A stretch of DNA of 64,000 nt from Moraxella sp. FZFQ2102 (GTDB taxonomy: Bacteria; Pseudomonadota; Gammaproteobacteria; Pseudomonadales; Moraxellaceae). The DNA lies in assembly GCF_024137865.1 (NCBI RefSeq), contig NZ_CP099960.1, forward strand, positions 1,302,001-1,366,000. Direction: 5' to 3'. Below, one piece after another: positions 1 to 9,103 of this stretch. The position numbers and the translations under genes were made by a program. Below the pieces are notes generated by a model. That model ran no database searches. It had not been told where the DNA came from and saw only the letters and a program-made list of their open reading frames with translations. The number at the start of each line of letters is the position of its first letter. The first letter of the stretch is position 1.

Positions 1-790
1 AGTACCAGTTGTCCCAACCATTCACTACATGATGGGCGGTATCCCAACCAATATCCACGGTCAAGTCACTGTACCAAACCTAGAAGGCCCAGTGGATGAG
101 CAAGGTCTATACACCGAAGGTAAAGTCGTCAAAGGTCTATATGCAATCGGCGAATGTGCGTGCGTATCTGTACACGGTGCGAACCGCCTAGGTACGAACT
201 CACTGCTTGACCTAGTGGTATTCGGTCGCGCTGCAGGTCAGCACATCATCGATGAATTCCATCAAACTGAGCACAAGTACAAGCCACTAAGCCCACAAGT
301 ACTAGACTTTACGCTAGGTCGCTTGAACAAGCTACAAGAATCTACCGATGGCTTTAATGCACAAGAAGTGGGCGACGAAATCCGCCAAATCATGCAAGAC
401 CATGCAGGTGTATTCCGTACTCAAGAGCTGATGGACAAAGGCGTGGAGCGTATCTTGGCACTAGAGTCGAAGATCAACCAAATCCACCTAGCGGACAAAT
501 CTCAAGTCTTCAATACCGCTCGTATCGAAGCTCTAGAAGTGGCGAATCTATACGAAGTGGCAAAAGCAACCATGATCTCAGCGTCTCTTCGTCATGAGTG
601 CCGTGGTGCACACATGGTTGTTGATTATGAACACCCAGCGGACTACGAGCCAGCACCACTTGGCCGTAATGACCGTGAGTGGATGAAGCATACACTATGG
701 TACTCAGAAGGCAATAAAGTCGTGTACAAGCCAGTACGCAAAAAGCCACTGACTGTAGATTATTGCGAACCACGCGTGCGTACTTTCTAA
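1..790 (+). CDS. sdhA: Succinate dehydrogenase flavoprotein subunit, C-terminal part
   Basis: The reading frame is open from the left edge (first full codon at base 2), so about 262 C-terminal residues are present and the FAD-binding N-terminus lies outside the window. SdhA carries covalent FAD and oxidises succinate to fumarate in complex II. Visible family motifs are HYMMGGIPTN (substrate region), a GECACVSVHGANRLGTNSLL segment, and the C-terminal RHECRGAHMVVDYEHP and NDREWMKHT motifs. sdhB follows 70 bp downstream on the same strand, so this is the end of an sdhCDAB operon. Leucine codons are strongly CTA-biased, as in the other highly expressed genes here. Confidence 0.97.
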   Translation, partial: VPVVPTIHYMMGGIPTNIHGQVTVPNLEGPVDEQGLYTEGKVVKGLYAIGECACVSVHGANRLGTNSLLDLVVFGRAAGQHIIDEFHQTEHKYKPLSPQVLDFTLGRLNKLQESTDGFNAQEVGDEIRQIMQDHAGVFRTQELMDKGVERILALESKINQIHLADKSQVFNTARIEALEVANLYEVAKATMISASLRHECRGAHMVVDYEHPADYEPAPLGRNDREWMKHTLWYSEGNKVVYKPVRKKPLTVDYCEPRVRTF

Positions 791-860
791 TCAACCCATT
801 GACAAGATAAAGGATGGCTGGTGATATGCCAGCCAGACACAAAATTACTGGAGAAATACA

Positions 861-1571
861 ATGAGTCGAGGCACCCGCATCGTAGAGATCTACCGCTACG
901 ATCCAGACAAAGACAAAGCCCCATACATGCAGACATACACCGTTGAGCTATTGGACTCAGACCGTATGCTACTGGATGTGCTATTGCGCCTAAAGCGTGA
1001 AGACGAGACCCTGACTTTCCGCCGCTCATGCCGTGAAGGTATCTGTGGTTCTGATGGTATGAACATCAATGGCAAAAACGGTCTTGCTTGCTTGATCAAC
1101 ATGAACACTCTGCCAAACAAGATCACCATCCGCCCGCTACCGGGCCTGCCTGTGATCAAAGATTTGGTCGTGGACATGAACCAATTCTACGCACAGTACG
1201 AAAAAGTTCATCCATATTTGATCAACAATCAACCAGCGCCACCAAAAGAGCGCCTACAATCACCAGAAGATCGCGAGAAGCTAAATGGTCTGTATGAGTG
1301 TATCCTATGTGCGTGCTGCTCAACTTCATGCCCATCATTCTGGTGGAACCCAGACAAGTTCCTAGGTCCATCAGCGCTGCTAAATGGCTATCGTTTCATT
1401 ATCGACAGCCGTGACAGTGACACCCAAGCGCGCTTGGCTCGTCTGGATGACCCATTCAGCCTATTCCGCTGCCGTGGCATCATGAACTGCGTATCGGTAT
1501 GTCCAAAAGGTCTAAACCCAACCAAAGCAATCGGTCATATCCGCAGTATGCTACTTGACCAAGCGGGTTGA
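861..1571 (+). CDS. sdhB: Succinate dehydrogenase iron-sulfur subunit
   Basis: 236 residues, normal for SdhB. It carries electrons from the flavoprotein to the quinone site through three Fe-S clusters. The 2Fe-2S ligands are in [11 protein letters not shown] (about residues 56-66), and the 4Fe-4S and 3Fe-4S ligands are in [12 protein letters not shown] and [17 protein letters not shown] in the C-terminal half. The start at 861 is preceded by a GGAGA ribosome-binding site. The gene ends the operon, followed by a clear terminator at 1586-1622. sucAB, which follows sdhB directly in Acinetobacter-type clusters, is about 41 kb away here. By hand count about 13 leucines are CTA. Confidence 0.97.
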   Translation: MSRGTRIVEIYRYDPDKDKAPYMQTYTVELLDSDRMLLDVLLRLKREDETLTFRRSCREGICGSDGMNINGKNGLACLINMNTLPNKITIRPLPGLPVIKDLVVDMNQFYAQYEKVHPYLINNQPAPPKERLQSPEDREKLNGLYECILCACCSTSCPSFWWNPDKFLGPSALLNGYRFIIDSRDSDTQARLARLDDPFSLFRCRGIMNCVSVCPKGLNPTKAIGHIRSMLLDQAG

Positions 1572-1585
1572 TATCAGTATGATAC

Positions 1586-1622
1586 ACAAAACCACATCAC
1601 TATTGGTGTGGTTTTGTTGTCT
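1586..1622 (+). terminator. Rho-independent terminator after sdhB
   Basis: An 11-bp stem (ACAAAACCACA pairing with TGTGGTTTTGT) with an 11-nt loop, followed by a T-rich tail, begins 15 nt after the sdhB stop. Confidence 0.8.
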
Positions 1623-1633
1623 TTGGAGTAATT

Positions 1634-2212
1634 ATGCAAACTTTAGTCAAGCCTGTCACGCTCAAACTGCACGGCGTACGCCTAGAGCCATTGTGCTATT
1701 CACACGCCGATGGTCTGATAGCAGCTGTAGAAGATGGTAAGTTGTGGGAGATTATTGTCACTAGTGCGCCGACGCCTGAAACAATTGTTCCTTATATCCA
1801 GCAGGCTTTGGTCAATCCTGTGCGTTTTGCTTTTGCTGTCATTGATGATGCGACAAATAAAGTGCTTGGCACGACCAGTTATCATGACATTATGGAAGAC
1901 ATTCGCCGTGTTGAAATTGGTTGGACTTGGTATGCCAAATCGGCTCAGCGCACCCATGTGAATACAGCGTGTAAAATTATGCTTTTGACACATGCTTTTG
2001 AAACTTTGGGTTGTGATGTTGTGGGCTTGCGTACAGACTGTTTGAATTTTACCAGTCAAAAAGCCATCGAACGCTTGGGCATGAAAAAAGATGGTGTCAT
2101 ACGCCACCATTTATTGCGCCGTGATGGCACGGTGCGTGATACTGTGATGTACAGTATGCTCAAGGATGAATGGCAGGATAATAAGCAGCGTTTATTAGCG
2201 CGATTGCGATAG
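1634..2212 (+). CDS. GNAT-family N-acetyltransferase (RimJ/RimL-like)
   Basis: 192 residues resembling the RimJ/RimL-type acetyltransferase branch, which transfers acetyl from acetyl-CoA to an amine, often a protein N-terminus. The fold is suggested by the N-terminal VTLKLHGVRLEPLCYSHADG, the strand LGTTSYHDI near residues 75-83, the EIGWTW motif near residue 95, and C-terminal NFTSQKAIERLGMKKDGVIR, where the SQKAIERLG helix is typical of this group. The substrate cannot be told from sequence. It has its own start after the sdhB terminator with GGAG about 7 nt upstream of the ATG. Only one CTA leucine is seen, so expression is probably lower than that of sdhB. Confidence 0.85.
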   Translation: MQTLVKPVTLKLHGVRLEPLCYSHADGLIAAVEDGKLWEIIVTSAPTPETIVPYIQQALVNPVRFAFAVIDDATNKVLGTTSYHDIMEDIRRVEIGWTWYAKSAQRTHVNTACKIMLLTHAFETLGCDVVGLRTDCLNFTSQKAIERLGMKKDGVIRHHLLRRDGTVRDTVMYSMLKDEWQDNKQRLLARLR

Positions 2213-2243
2213 CTGTCGAAATAAAATCAAGGACTGACCACGG

Positions 2244-3179
2244 GTGATCAGTTTAATATTAAATAGCCTTATTCCCCTTAGCTTATGCATCATCGCAGGC
2301 AAGTTGCTGCGCCGTTATGGCTTTGTTGCGGATACAGTTTGGCAAGGGATTGATAAGTTAAACTACTATGTCCTATTTCCATCATTGCTGTTTTTGTCCA
2401 TTGCGCGGGCGGATGTGGCATTGGGGGAATTTGGGCTTGTGGTGGCGGTGGTCGCTGTGGTGATGGCGATCGCGGTGGCAGGTTTATTGCTTGCCAAAAT
2501 TATCCTAAAAGTCTCACATCACAACATCGGTGTCTATACCCAAAGCACCATCCGCTTTAATACTTATGTTGGCTTGGCATTGGTTGCATCATTGTTCGGT
2601 GATGATGGCATGACGCTGTTTTCATTGATCATTGCCATTTTTATTCCGATCATTAATGTGATCTCGGTGCTGTCTTTGACCGCACATCAAGGGCTATCCA
2701 TCAGCGGTGTTTTGTTAAATTTATTAAAAAATCCACTGATTATCTCGTGCCTAGCTGCGATGGCATACAATGCTACATCGCTGCCTGTGCCGACGATGGC
2801 GGTGGATTTGTTATCCATGTTTGGCGCGGCAAGTTTGCCACTGGGCTTGTTGTGCATTGGTGCGGGGCTGAAGTTTGGGCGGATCAATGATCTAGGCAGT
2901 GATGTCATGACCGCGCACGCAGCGGCAGTGTGGCTTAATAGTGCGATCAGATTATTTGCCATGCCTGCGATCGCCTTTGTGCTCTGTACGGTGATGGGGC
3001 TGGTTGGGCTGGATCAGCAGGTGGTGACGCTATTTTTTGCTTTACCGACTGCGCCGACGGCGTATGTTCTGACTAAGGTTTTGGGCGGTAATCATCCTTT
3101 GATGGCGCAGATTATCAGTATGCAGACGGCGCTTGCGATGCTAAGTCTGCCTGCGGTGCTGGCGGTATTATTGGTGTGA
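2244..3179 (+). CDS. AEC-family transporter (auxin efflux carrier-like permease)
   Basis: 311 residues, almost entirely hydrophobic with about ten membrane-spanning segments, matching the length and layout of bacterial AEC permeases. The N-terminus (NSLIPLSLCIIAGKLLRRYG) and the C-terminal FFALPTAPTAYVLTKVLGG are characteristic; in the family the latter helps form the substrate path. Members export or import dicarboxylates or other small organic anions; the substrate here is unknown. The start is GTG at 2244, 31 nt after the GNAT stop, so the two may be co-transcribed. The end overlaps by 12 bp the convergent MFS gene at 3168. Confidence 0.88.
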   Translation: MISLILNSLIPLSLCIIAGKLLRRYGFVADTVWQGIDKLNYYVLFPSLLFLSIARADVALGEFGLVVAVVAVVMAIAVAGLLLAKIILKVSHHNIGVYTQSTIRFNTYVGLALVASLFGDDGMTLFSLIIAIFIPIINVISVLSLTAHQGLSISGVLLNLLKNPLIISCLAAMAYNATSLPVPTMAVDLLSMFGAASLPLGLLCIGAGLKFGRINDLGSDVMTAHAAAVWLNSAIRLFAMPAIAFVLCTVMGLVGLDQQVVTLFFALPTAPTAYVLTKVLGGNHPLMAQIISMQTALAMLSLPAVLAVLLV

Positions 3180-4364
3180 TTGATCTACTTTCTCACTGCT
3201 ACCTGCCCAGATACCCATCGGAATATTAATCAGCATCAATGCGCTCATGGCAATCAATGCCCAGTACCAATCACCAAAATGCTCAAATAATTTACCCATC
3301 ATCAGTGGTCCGCACATCGCGATGAAATAGCCAACCGCCTGCACCATACCTGATAAATCGCGCGCATGCTCAGTACTGGTGGTGCGTAGCGAAAATAGCA
3401 TCAGGCATAGGGTGAAAATCACCGCGCAGCCAAAGCCCATCACCGCTGACCAAACCACCATCCAGTCAGGCGCGTATAATAAACCTACCACCCCAAGAAA
3501 ATTGCATACGCTACCGATCAGACCGACGATCGCCGTAGAAAGACCGCGCTTGATCAGATAAGTCATCAGCAGAATCGCCACAGGCGCCATCAGCTGAAAC
3601 AGCAGGGCAAATTGTGTCGATGCTGACAATTCATACCCAAAGCTCATCGCAATCGATGGCAAAAAACTCGCCACCGTATAAAATAAAAACGACTGCAAGC
3701 CCATCAGCACCGCGATCTGCCAAGCTGCTAGCGTGCGCCATGCGTTAAATGTCGCAGGGTGCTGCGCGGCTGCGTATGCTTGCGCGTGATGATTGACCCG
3801 ATAAATGCCAAACCAAATCAGCGCTGCCAACGCACCAAATGCCGCCCACACACTCATCGATAGCTGCCAACCTGCCACATCTGCCATCGGTACAACCACC
3901 CACGCAGCAAAGCCTGCAAGTACCGACATACTTAAGCTAAAAACTCCAGTGGCAAGGGTGATGTGATTGGGTGCGCAGTGCTTGATAAATGGTGCGGTCA
4001 AGGCATTGAGTATACCGATGGCGAAGGATAAAATCAGCGTGCCTAAGAACAAAAATCCGACACCGAACCAGACGCGCACCGCCACACCGAGTGTGAGCAG
4101 CGCAGTCATCGCAAGCATCATTTGGTTAAGCCCAAAGCGGCGCGCAAGCATCGGTGAGAACAGCGCGCCTAGTGCAAATAACGGCATCGGTAGCGCACCA
4201 AGATAGCCGATCTGTGTGGCGGACAATCCCAAATCCTGCCCAAGCAGTGGCACGACCGAGCCAAGCATCACCAAAGGCGAGCGCATATTCACCGCGGCAA
4301 AAACCAAGCCTATGATCAGTAATAATAAAATCGTCTTATTCGCTGCGTGCGTCTGTGTGTTCAT
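3168..4364 (-). CDS. MFS transporter, CynX/NimT-like
   Basis: 398 residues with about twelve transmembrane segments. The first helix (LLLLIIGLVFAAVNMRSPLV) with the N-M-R-S/P pattern matches the CynX/NimT/YycB branch of the major facilitator superfamily, whose characterised members handle cyanate, 2-nitroimidazole or other small compounds. The role here is unknown. I chose the ATG at 4364 (MNTQTHAANK), close to the first helix. An in-frame TTG at 4424 would add 20 residues that look like leader. The gene is convergent with the AEC transporter. Confidence 0.85.
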   Translation of the reverse strand: MNTQTHAANKTILLLLIIGLVFAAVNMRSPLVMLGSVVPLLGQDLGLSATQIGYLGALPMPLFALGALFSPMLARRFGLNQMMLAMTALLTLGVAVRVWFGVGFLFLGTLILSFAIGILNALTAPFIKHCAPNHITLATGVFSLSMSVLAGFAAWVVVPMADVAGWQLSMSVWAAFGALAALIWFGIYRVNHHAQAYAAAQHPATFNAWRTLAAWQIAVLMGLQSFLFYTVASFLPSIAMSFGYELSASTQFALLFQLMAPVAILLMTYLIKRGLSTAIVGLIGSVCNFLGVVGLLYAPDWMVVWSAVMGFGCAVIFTLCLMLFSLRTTSTEHARDLSGMVQAVGYFIAMCGPLMMGKLFEHFGDWYWALIAMSALMLINIPMGIWAGSSEKVDQSHQ

Positions 4365-4505
4365 CGGTATGATTGGATTGTTATAATGTTGTGGTATTGT
4401 AGGGCTTATCGGCGGCAAACTCAAGGGTAGAACGCGGTATTAATGGTTATGGCGGGTGGGGTTTGTAAAGATGGTATCGGCAATAACCCGTCATTTTCCC
4501 AAAAC

Positions 4506-4538
4506 AAAAAACAGCCATTTTTAAAATGACTGTTTTAT
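4506..4538 (-). terminator. Terminator downstream of nqrM
   Basis: Inverted repeat AAACAG.CATTTT / AAAATG.CTGTTT. On the minus strand it is followed by a T-rich run, as expected for intrinsic termination of the leftward nqrM transcript. Confidence 0.65.
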
Positions 4539-4555
4539 CATAATAAACCCAAAGC

Positions 4556-4810
4556 TTAAGCAGGTTTTGACAGGCTTTGTGCTTTATTTTGGATGTCTTT
4601 ATCAAGCTTAGCTTGGCTTTCGCATTTATTTGGGTCATTGCCACAAAATTGGCAATATTCGTCGCCCATCATTTTTGCCACGCCACCGCATGAGCCTTTG
4701 AGTGGTTGTTTTTTTACCATATAACCAACACCCATGAATAGGAAAAATAGGACAAATACGCCGAAAGTGACCGCAAATACAGGGATGAATTGATAAAGTA
4801 AATCGCTCAT
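4556..4810 (-). CDS. nqrM: NqrM-like maturation factor of Na+-translocating NADH:quinone reductase
   Basis: 84 residues: one N-terminal membrane helix (about residues 9-29), then a cytoplasmic cysteine-rich tail with KGSCGG, YCQFCG and NKCE. The single helix followed by GSCGG and further cysteines is the hallmark of NqrM (formerly DUF539), thought to deliver iron for the Nqr complex. NqrM usually sits at the end of the nqrABCDEF operon; no nqr gene is in this window. The ATG at 4810 is chosen over an upstream in-frame start because the helix then begins near the N-terminus. A hairpin terminator follows. Confidence 0.82.
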   Translation of the reverse strand: MSDLLYQFIPVFAVTFGVFVLFFLFMGVGYMVKKQPLKGSCGGVAKMMGDEYCQFCGNDPNKCESQAKLDKDIQNKAQSLSKPA

Positions 4811-4973
4811 ACAGTCCGCCTTATGCATACTGATACAAAATGTCAATTGGCGTATTATACCATCGTTTGCCGCTGCTGTTTGCTGATTTTTTGCAAATAA
4901 ATGCTTGTTTTTGTATAAGTTTTATAAAAAAATGGCCCATCGCAGGGATGAGCCATTGTTTTGACAAAATCGA

Positions 4974-6884
4974 TTATTTGTCTTTGACTTCGGTGTATTC
5001 GGCATCGACCACGCCATCATCAGCAGGCTTAGCGTCTTGCTGTGGCTGTGCGTCTGCGCCTTGTGCACCAGCATCGGCGTAGATTTTTTGACCGATTGGC
5101 AAGAAGGCATTGTCAAGCGCTTCAAGCTTAGCTTTGATGTCATCGACATCATCTTCTTTTGTCGCAGCTTCTAGTGCGCTGATGGCTGCTTCAACAGCGG
5201 CTTTTTCGTCATCGGTCACTTTGTCCGCAGCGTCTTTCATCGCTTTTTGGACACCGTGGATGCGGCCGTCTGCTTCGTTACGAGCATTGGCAAGAGCAGC
5301 AAATTTCTCATCTTCAGCAGCATTCGCTTCAGCGGCACGGATCATCTCTTCGATCTCGGCATCCGACAGACCTGAGTCGGCTTTGATCTGGATTGACTGT
5401 GATTTGCCAGTGCCTTTGTCTTTGGCGCTGATGTTCATGATGCCGTCAGCGTTGATGTCAAAGGTGACTTCGATTTGTGGTACGCCGCGTGGTGCAGGTG
5501 GGATGTCGGTCAAATCAAAGTTGCCAAGCAGTTTGTTTTGGTTGGCGATTTTACGCTCACCTTGATACACTTGGATTGATACCGCAGGTTGGTTGTCGGC
5601 TGCTGTTGAGAACACTTGTGATTTTTTGGTTGGAATCATGGTGTTCTTCTCGATGATGGCAGTCATCACGCCGCCCATCGTTTCGATACCTAGGGTTAGC
5701 GGGGTAACATCTAGTAGCAGGACATCTTTTTTGTCGCCTGATAGTACCGCACCTTGAACCGCTGCACCCATTGCGACCGCTTCATCAGGGTTCACATCTT
5801 TGCGTGGCTCTTTGCCAAAGAATTCTTGTACTTTTTGTTGGACAAGTGGCATACGAGTTTGACCGCCGACTAGGATGACATCATCGATGTCGCTGGTTGA
5901 TAGGCCAGCATCTTCTAGTGCAGTTTTGCAAGGCAAAATCGTACGAGCTACCATCTCTTCGGTTAGGCTCTCAAGCTTAGCACGGCTGATGGTGATAACC
6001 AAGTGCTTAGGACCTGTGGCATCAGCGGTGATGTATGGCAAGTTCACTTCGGTTGATTGGCTGCTTGATAGCTCGATTTTGGCTTTTTCGGCAGCTTCTT
6101 TTAGGCGTTGCATCGCTAGCGGGTCGCCTTTTAGGTTGACATTTTGTTCTTTTTTGAACTCTTCAACCAAATAATCAATCAATGCCAAGTCAAAGTCTTC
6201 ACCGCCAAGGTGGGTATCACCGTTGGTTGCTAGTACTTCAAATTGTTGTTCGCCATCGACATCAGCAATCTCGATGATTGACACGTCAAATGTACCACCA
6301 CCTAGGTCATAGACAGCGATGGTCTTATCGCCGCCTTTTTTGTCCATGCCATAGGCTAGGGCAGCGGCGGTTGGTTCGTTGATGATACGCTTAACATCTA
6401 GACCTGCGATTTTACCAGCATCTTTGGTTGCTTGACGCTGTGCATCGTTGAAGTACGCAGGAACAGTCACAACTGCTTCGGTCACAGGCTCACCAAGATA
6501 ATCTTCGGCGGTCTTTTTCATCTTGCGTAGTACTTCGGCGCTGATTTGTGGTGGCGCTTGTTTTTTGCCATCGACATCTACCCACGCATCGCCATTGTCA
6601 GCTTTGACGATTTTGAATGGCACAAGTGAGATGTCTTTTTGGACTTCTTTGTCTTCAAAGCGACGACCAATCAGACGCTTGATGGCAAATAGGGTGTTTT
6701 TTGGGTTGGTGACCGCTTGGCGCTTGGCCGATTGACCCACCAAAGTTTCGCCATCTTTAAAAGCGACGATTGATGGGGTGGTGCGTGCACCTTCTGCGTT
6801 TTCGATGACTTTGACTTTGTCACCTTCTAGGACAGCTACACATGAGTTGGTAGTACCTAGGTCAATACCGATTACTTTAGACAT
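4974..6884 (-). CDS. dnaK: Molecular chaperone DnaK (Hsp70)
   Basis: 636 residues, full length. The N-terminal ATPase domain has [13 protein letters not shown], the nucleotide-binding [10 protein letters not shown] and VGGQTRMP. The substrate-binding beta domain has [14 protein letters not shown] and a helical lid follows. The C-terminus is acidic and ends in YTEVKDK, where E. coli ends EEVKDK. It works with DnaJ (31541-32701) and GrpE (7085-7615), which lies just upstream on the same strand with its own promoter. A 200-bp gap before dnaK holds a sigma-32-like promoter (6979-7010). dnaJ is not adjacent. Confidence 0.98.
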   Translation of the reverse strand: MSKVIGIDLGTTNSCVAVLEGDKVKVIENAEGARTTPSIVAFKDGETLVGQSAKRQAVTNPKNTLFAIKRLIGRRFEDKEVQKDISLVPFKIVKADNGDAWVDVDGKKQAPPQISAEVLRKMKKTAEDYLGEPVTEAVVTVPAYFNDAQRQATKDAGKIAGLDVKRIINEPTAAALAYGMDKKGGDKTIAVYDLGGGTFDVSIIEIADVDGEQQFEVLATNGDTHLGGEDFDLALIDYLVEEFKKEQNVNLKGDPLAMQRLKEAAEKAKIELSSSQSTEVNLPYITADATGPKHLVITISRAKLESLTEEMVARTILPCKTALEDAGLSTSDIDDVILVGGQTRMPLVQQKVQEFFGKEPRKDVNPDEAVAMGAAVQGAVLSGDKKDVLLLDVTPLTLGIETMGGVMTAIIEKNTMIPTKKSQVFSTAADNQPAVSIQVYQGERKIANQNKLLGNFDLTDIPPAPRGVPQIEVTFDINADGIMNISAKDKGTGKSQSIQIKADSGLSDAEIEEMIRAAEANAAEDEKFAALANARNEADGRIHGVQKAMKDAADKVTDDEKAAVEAAISALEAATKEDDVDDIKAKLEALDNAFLPIGQKIYADAGAQGADAQPQQDAKPADDGVVDAEYTEVKDK

Positions 6885-6978
6885 AATTTACTCCGATTTT
6901 AGATATTTTAATGTGAAAATTTTTACTGATTAGGCAAGGTTGAAATTTTGTTATTACAATCTTGCCAAGCTTAACTGC

Positions 6979-7010
6979 TATATTTGTGTGATTTTGTACT
7001 TTTCAAGGGA
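6979..7010 (-). promoter_or_regulatory. Sigma-32-like heat-shock promoter of dnaK
   Basis: On the minus strand CCCTTGAAA (7009-7001) is followed about 12-14 nt later by CACAAATATA (6988-6979). This fits the heat-shock pattern CTTGAAA-N11-16-CCCCATNT. It lies about 95 nt upstream of the dnaK start. Confidence 0.65.
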
Positions 7011-7084
7011 GAAAATTGAATTTTTTTCAAAAATTTTTGACTTTTAAGCCATTGAAATCATTCAATAAATCCCAAGTCAATGCA

Positions 7085-7615
7085 TTAGCCGCCAACAAGC
7101 ACCATTGCAGGGCGTAGAGTGCGTTCGTTGAGCGTATAGCCTTTTTGGAGCACTTGACCGATAGTGTCTTTTTCGGCATCAGGGAAAATGCCAACAGCTT
7201 CGTGAATATCAGGATTGAAAGCATCACCAACTTGACCGACTGCGACCACGCCATTTTTTTCAAGGACGGTAAGCAGTGATTTGTGGGTCAATTTTAGCCC
7301 TTCAAGGGTGCTGTCATCAGCGCCTGCTTTTTCGCTGGCTTCGATGGCGCGCTCAAGGTTATCGACGACATCGAGTAGTTCTTTGGCGAATTTTTGTAGG
7401 GCGTATTTTTTTGCCTTGTCCGTTTCTTGTTCCATGCGACGCTGGGCGTTGTAGGATTCGGCATTGGCACGCGCGGCGACTTCTTTGGCGTCTTTGACTT
7501 GTGCTTCAAGCTCGCTGATGGTGGCTTTGAGTGTCGCAACTTCGTCAAGCTCGGTCGCTTGCTCGGTGGTTTCTACGCTATCATCCAAGATGTCGTTGTT
7601 GGTTTGCTCGGTCAT
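7085..7615 (-). CDS. grpE: Nucleotide exchange factor GrpE
   Basis: 176 residues. It releases ADP from DnaK. An acidic N-terminus is followed by a long coiled coil (about residues 25-85), then the conserved core VVDNLERAIEA, and the C-terminal beta domain with VGDAFNPDIHEAVGIFP and GYTLNERTLRPAMVLVG. It is transcribed from its own sigma-32-like promoter and is followed by dnaK on the same strand. Confidence 0.96.
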   Translation of the reverse strand: MTEQTNNDILDDSVETTEQATELDEVATLKATISELEAQVKDAKEVAARANAESYNAQRRMEQETDKAKKYALQKFAKELLDVVDNLERAIEASEKAGADDSTLEGLKLTHKSLLTVLEKNGVVAVGQVGDAFNPDIHEAVGIFPDAEKDTIGQVLQKGYTLNERTLRPAMVLVGG

Positions 7616-7657
7616 AATTACCCCAATAAATTAAACATAAAATCAAATCCCTACCTT

Positions 7658-7688
7658 GATAATGGTAAAGGCAGGATTTTTCAAGGGG
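7658..7688 (-). promoter_or_regulatory. Sigma-32-like heat-shock promoter of grpE
   Basis: On the minus strand CCCCTTGAAA (7688-7679), a 13-nt spacer, then CCATTATC (7665-7658). This is a good match to the sigma-32 consensus, about 43 nt upstream of the grpE ATG. Confidence 0.7.
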
Positions 7689-7761
7689 ATGGGGCGATAA
7701 AAGATGAAATTTTTGGCAAAATTATGATGATGTCGGGTAGTTAATCAAGATGAGAAATGCT

Positions 7762-7789
7762 TTGTGTGTCTTTTGATTGGTGCTATACT
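7762..7789 (+). promoter_or_regulatory. Possible sigma-70 promoter of the BrnTA pair
   Basis: TTGTGT, a 16-nt spacer and TATACT at 7784-7789, ending 27 nt before the toxin start. The -10 is good and the -35 moderate. Confidence 0.45.
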
Positions 7790-7816
7790 AGCAATACATA
7801 TGCAAGGTGTCAAAAG

Positions 7817-8116
7817 ATGAGTAAACATTCAGATTTGCAGTTTGATCCCAACAAAAATCGCACAAACCAAGAAAAGCACAATGACATCGATTTTTATGAA
7901 GCTGATACCGTGCTTGATGATCCCTATGCGTTGACCATTGATGATGACGGTGAGCATGATGGCGAGATGCGTTATTTTACCATTGGCATGAGCGCAAAGA
8001 ATCGAGTGCTGATTGTGAATTGGACAATAAGAGATGATGATGTGCGTATCATATCATCAAGATTGGCTGAACCACGACAAAGGAAGCAATATGAAAGTAG
8101 ATGCAAAACTAGATAA
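7817..8116 (+). CDS. brnT: BrnT-family ribonuclease toxin
   Basis: 99 residues. BrnT toxins are RelE-like ribonucleases of type II toxin-antitoxin systems. Visible family features are the N-terminal FDPNKNRTNQEKH, the acidic FYEADTVLDDPYAL segment, the central strand MRYFTIGMSAKNRVLIVNW and the C-terminal VRIISSRLAEPRQRKQYE, where the Arg/Ser-Ala-Arg-like stretch matches the BrnT 'RIISAR.A...E...Y' pattern. The start at 7817 is chosen because it gives the usual length with little leader. The antitoxin start at 8091 lies within its last 26 bp, so translation is probably coupled. Confidence 0.85.
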   Translation: MSKHSDLQFDPNKNRTNQEKHNDIDFYEADTVLDDPYALTIDDDGEHDGEMRYFTIGMSAKNRVLIVNWTIRDDDVRIISSRLAEPRQRKQYESRCKTR

Positions 8117-8318
8117 AAAAATGGCTGAACTGGATTTTGCAAATGCCAAACCTGTTCATGAAGTGCCTGCATTGGCACGCAGACAAGCCAAACAATCTTC
8201 AGCCCAAAGACAGCTTTTGGCAAATGATGTGCAGCAGTGGCTATCGCATCAAGATGATGCCACCATTGACCATATCAATGCGGTGATTCGCCATTTTATG
8301 GCGGTGAAAATGGCATAA
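8091..8318 (+). CDS. BrnA-like antitoxin (diverged)
   Basis: 75 residues, overlapping brnT by 26 bp in another frame, the normal order for BrnT-BrnA. The N-terminal LDFANAKPVHEVPALARRQA matches the toxin-neutralising motif common in BrnT partners. The second half (LLANDVQQWLSHQ then TIDHINAVIRHFM) fits the two helices of a ribbon-helix-helix domain, but the usual basic 'RITIRL' strand is not recognisable (AQRQLLA instead). DNA binding and autoregulation are therefore inferred. Confidence 0.72.
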   Translation: MKVDAKLDKKMAELDFANAKPVHEVPALARRQAKQSSAQRQLLANDVQQWLSHQDDATIDHINAVIRHFMAVKMA

Positions 8319-8331
8319 TTGCTCAAATTTG

Positions 8332-9102
8332 TTAGTCGTTGGGGTGGGCGCCAATAGCACGCCCAATCGCCTGCACGGATAAATCATCAATCATGCTGAT
8401 GGTGGCGGTTGGCTCATGCGTACGGATGATACGGGCGAGTCGCTCGCCTAGTGCCAAATAATGATACGCTGTGCCGTGATGTGGTAGGCTCGCCCAAGCC
8501 TGATATGCCATCTCACTACTGATGATGACATGGGTATGGCTAGGCACAGTGGGCAATGTCGGCAAGATGGCGCTAAAGTTATCAGACAAATCAGGCGGTG
8601 TCGTCCGCTCATACCATTCGATGGCATCGATGTGCACGCCCTTTGCCACTAGCGTGTCGTGCAACAGTCGCCGTCCGCCAACTCCGCGCCAAATCAGCAC
8701 TCGGTCATGCGCTGTCAGACTTGCGATTTGCGGTAGGCTTAGCATCCCTTCGTTGTTGGCGGTCTGTGGCAAGATGACATCAAAGCCATGCGCCTGCATC
8801 ACTTGGGCGGTGGCAGTGCCGACGGCGATGATGGGTGTGTTTGGTAGATGGATGGGTATATCCACCTGATGTGTATGCAGATAGTCCAAGGCTCGCCGTG
8901 CTGACTCGACACTGGTGATGACCAGTGCATCATATCCCCCTTGACAAAACTGCGCCATCATTGCCCGTGCATCATCAGCGATGGGCAGTGAGCGAATCTC
9001 AAGCAATGGCAAATCCACCACCATCACGCCCACCATCTGACGGATGGCATCACCCCGATGGGCAGGGCGGGTGTTGATGAGCACGGGCAAGGTCGTTGGC
9101 AT
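8332..9102 (-). CDS. hemD: Uroporphyrinogen-III synthase
   Basis: 256 residues. It closes hydroxymethylbilane to uroporphyrinogen III in haem synthesis. HemD is poorly conserved, but PVLINTRPAH at the N-terminus, YDALVITSVESARRAL, PIIAVGTATAQVMQAHGFDV, VLIWRGVGGRRLL and HVIISSEMAYQAW form the expected series of strands and loops of its two lobes. The start at 9102 follows the hemC stop (9104-9106) by one nucleotide, so the pair is translationally coupled. A longer in-frame ORF runs back into hemC but has no support. Confidence 0.93.
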   Translation of the reverse strand: MPTTLPVLINTRPAHRGDAIRQMVGVMVVDLPLLEIRSLPIADDARAMMAQFCQGGYDALVITSVESARRALDYLHTHQVDIPIHLPNTPIIAVGTATAQVMQAHGFDVILPQTANNEGMLSLPQIASLTAHDRVLIWRGVGGRRLLHDTLVAKGVHIDAIEWYERTTPPDLSDNFSAILPTLPTVPSHTHVIISSEMAYQAWASLPHHGTAYHYLALGERLARIIRTHEPTATISMIDDLSVQAIGRAIGAHPND

Positions 9103-9103
9103 A

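Noticed and set aside
5110..5565. Serine/alanine-rich ORF on the plus strand inside dnaK
   Set aside because: Antisense shadow of dnaK caused by its codon usage.
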